The notes under the pieces are model-generated. The model was not told the origin of the DNA. It saw only the letters and a list, made by a program, of their open reading frames with translations, and did no database searches. Shown in pieces: positions 6,486-7,104 of a stretch of DNA of 7,104 nucleotides; position 1 is the first letter of the stretch, and every line of letters begins with the position of its first letter. The stretch is from NCBI GenBank assembly GCA_937915285.1, contig CALDNG010000027.1, forward strand, positions 1 through 7,104, read 5' to 3'. Both the position numbers and the translations under genes were made by a program. The stretch comes from an uncultured Desulfomonile sp. (GTDB lineage: Bacteria > Desulfobacterota > Desulfomonilia > Desulfomonilales > Desulfomonilaceae).

Positions 6486-6507
6486 TCTCGAAAAGTTCAG
6501 AAGAAAC

Positions 6508-6533
6508 AATGATCATTAATTCAAGGCATGCCT
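6508..6533. repeat. Two perfect 10-base palindromes separated by 6 bases
   Basis: AATGATCATT (6508-6517) and AGGCATGCCT (6524-6533) are each perfectly self-complementary and lie 23 bases after the last glycosyltransferase stop. Their centres are 16 bases apart. They could be a regulator-binding site or part of an RNA structure at the transcript end, but perfect palindromes have no loop for a strong hairpin and chance is possible. Confidence 0.3.
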
Positions 6534-6661
6534 GATCGAATCGCTTCTGAAGAAACGCTGATTAAATCAACCTGTTTTTCTCTGATGACAGAAGTCAATT
6601 CATCCCGCCCTTCATAGTGCATTTTTCTTCCTGAAACCTATGGGCGCTAAATTATGAAAAG

Positions 6662-6775
6662 ATGTCGATCTCAGTTGGCTCATTTACAAATAATTTCTTT
6701 GAGGTCATCACCCCTGATCAACTGAGGAACGGCATAGCTCCCATTTCTCGGCGGCCTTTCTCAACGTGGGTCTAA
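6662..6775 (+). CDS. Possible 37-codon small ORF in the gap before the heparinase gene
   Basis: The frame from ATG 6662 to TAA 6773-6775 would encode a peptide beginning MSISVGSFTNNFFEVITPDQ and ending RRPFSTWV. It has a protein-like mix of residues but no ribosome binding site better than the A-rich GAAAAG touching the ATG, no signal peptide and no motif I recognise. It could be a remnant of a degraded gene, a small protein or a chance frame. Confidence 0.12.
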   Translation: MSISVGSFTNNFFEVITPDQLRNGIAPISRRPFSTWV

Positions 6776-6844
6776 TGGGATCCTTATACCTTGAGCCGAG
6801 AATTGAGCCCATAAAAATCCCTATGCGGTAACGCCAAGTTGACC

Positions 6845-7104
6845 ATGAGTTGCTGTTCAAGATACTGGCACACAATTAAGTACCTAAAACCTGAGCAGAT
6901 TTACAGGCGGATATTATTTAGGGTCACTAATCCGAGCCCTGATTTAGGGCCCTCCCCGGGTTTTAGAGACCGGCTGGGACAGTGGATTGCTCCTCCCGAA
7001 AAGCAGACATCTCTTGTATCGCCGAATATAATCAGACTTCTTAATCGCGAGCGCGCAATCATGGCGCCTGAAGATTGGAATGCATCCGATGTCTCGCGGC
7101 TTTG
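6845..7104 (+). CDS. Heparinase II/III-family protein, N-terminal part (3' truncated by window edge)
   Basis: An open frame from ATG 6845 runs off the right edge after 86 full codons. The N-terminus reads RYWHTIKYLKPEQIYRRILF (6-25), followed by a proline-rich stretch, WIAPPEKQ (47-54), IIRLLNRERAI (62-72) and PEDWN (75-79), then a partial codon TG after RL, likely Trp. This order matches the start of bacterial heparinase II/III-family proteins found in polysaccharide clusters (Y.hTl+yLkp.Q...R, then FLN..R.I...DWN..... LW). Such proteins are polysaccharide lyases with an alpha/alpha toroid followed by a beta-sandwich, usually 550-700 residues, so most of the gene is outside and the catalytic residues cannot be checked. 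An in-frame TAA at 6812-6814 and the position of the conserved YWHT block support ATG 6845; TTG 6839 is the alternative. No strong Shine-Dalgarno precedes it. The role is probably trimming or turnover of the polymer made by the neighbours. Confidence 0.8.
   Translation, partial: MSCCSRYWHTIKYLKPEQIYRRILFRVTNPSPDLGPSPGFRDRLGQWIAPPEKQTSLVSPNIIRLLNRERAIMAPEDWNASDVSRL

Larger units (their letters stand above)
6486..6844. other. 359-base intergenic region without a recognised gene
   Basis: This gap separates the last glycosyltransferase gene from the heparinase-like gene. Near its left end are two perfect 10-base palindromes, AATGATCATT (6508-6517) and AGGCATGCCT (6524-6533), and the octamer GAAGAAAC occurs twice (6500-6507 and 6549-6556). 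A short + strand frame of 37 codons runs from ATG 6662 to TAA 6773-6775. There is no stem followed by a T run, so no intrinsic terminator is evident. I recognise no promoter with both boxes and no tRNA or known RNA element. The length would allow a separate promoter for the downstream gene. Confidence 0.5.

Noticed and set aside
6935..6951. Hairpin AGCCCT-GATTT-AGGGC
   Set aside because: It lies inside the heparinase-family coding frame and the stem is short, so codon content explains it adequately.
1..7104. CRISPR array, tRNA, rRNA, transposase or att-type direct repeats
   Set aside because: I saw no regularly spaced repeats, cloverleaf-like sequence, transposase-like protein or long flanking direct repeats on either strand.

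Overview
The window is part of a bacterial surface-polysaccharide gene cluster (exopolysaccharide, capsule or O-antigen type). Every recognisable gene reads on the + strand. Base composition by eye is near 43% G+C. A polyprenyl-phosphate-sugar type GT-C membrane enzyme, cytoplasmic GT2 and GT4 transferases and a heparinase II/III-family gene together fit a Gram-negative bacterium. Nothing here fixes the phylum. Shine-Dalgarno signals are weak at nearly all starts, and two genes appear to begin with TTG.

Layout. Positions 3-119 hold the last 38 codons of a gene whose end resembles a class I SAM-dependent methyltransferase. A gap of 304 bases (120-423) follows, with two very short open frames; one has the best-placed ribosome binding site in the window. 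Next come a GT-A-like transferase of an uncharacterised family (424-1326), a classical GT2 transferase (1399-2319), a GT4 transferase (2443-3612), a multi-spanning GT-C transferase with an extracytoplasmic C-terminal domain (3755-5335), and a second GT4 transferase (5340-6485) that starts 4 bases after its neighbour stops. A second long gap (6486-6844) carries two perfect 10-base palindromes. At the right edge, 6845 to the end is the start of a heparinase II/III-family polysaccharide lyase gene.

How they may work together (inference). The GT-A and GT-B enzymes would add sugars one at a time on the cytoplasmic side to a lipid-linked repeat unit. The GT-C enzyme would use a lipid-phosphate-sugar donor on the outer face to decorate the unit or polymer. 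The heparinase-like protein would trim or turn over the finished polymer. No flippase, polymerase, chain-length regulator or initiating sugar-phosphate transferase is in the window, so the cluster must extend beyond it.

I found no RNA gene, CRISPR array, insertion sequence or convincing intrinsic terminator. I see no clearly new system. The points most worth a second look are the uncharacterised GT-A-like family, the GT-C enzyme, the two TTG starts, and the small ORFs and hairpins in the gaps.
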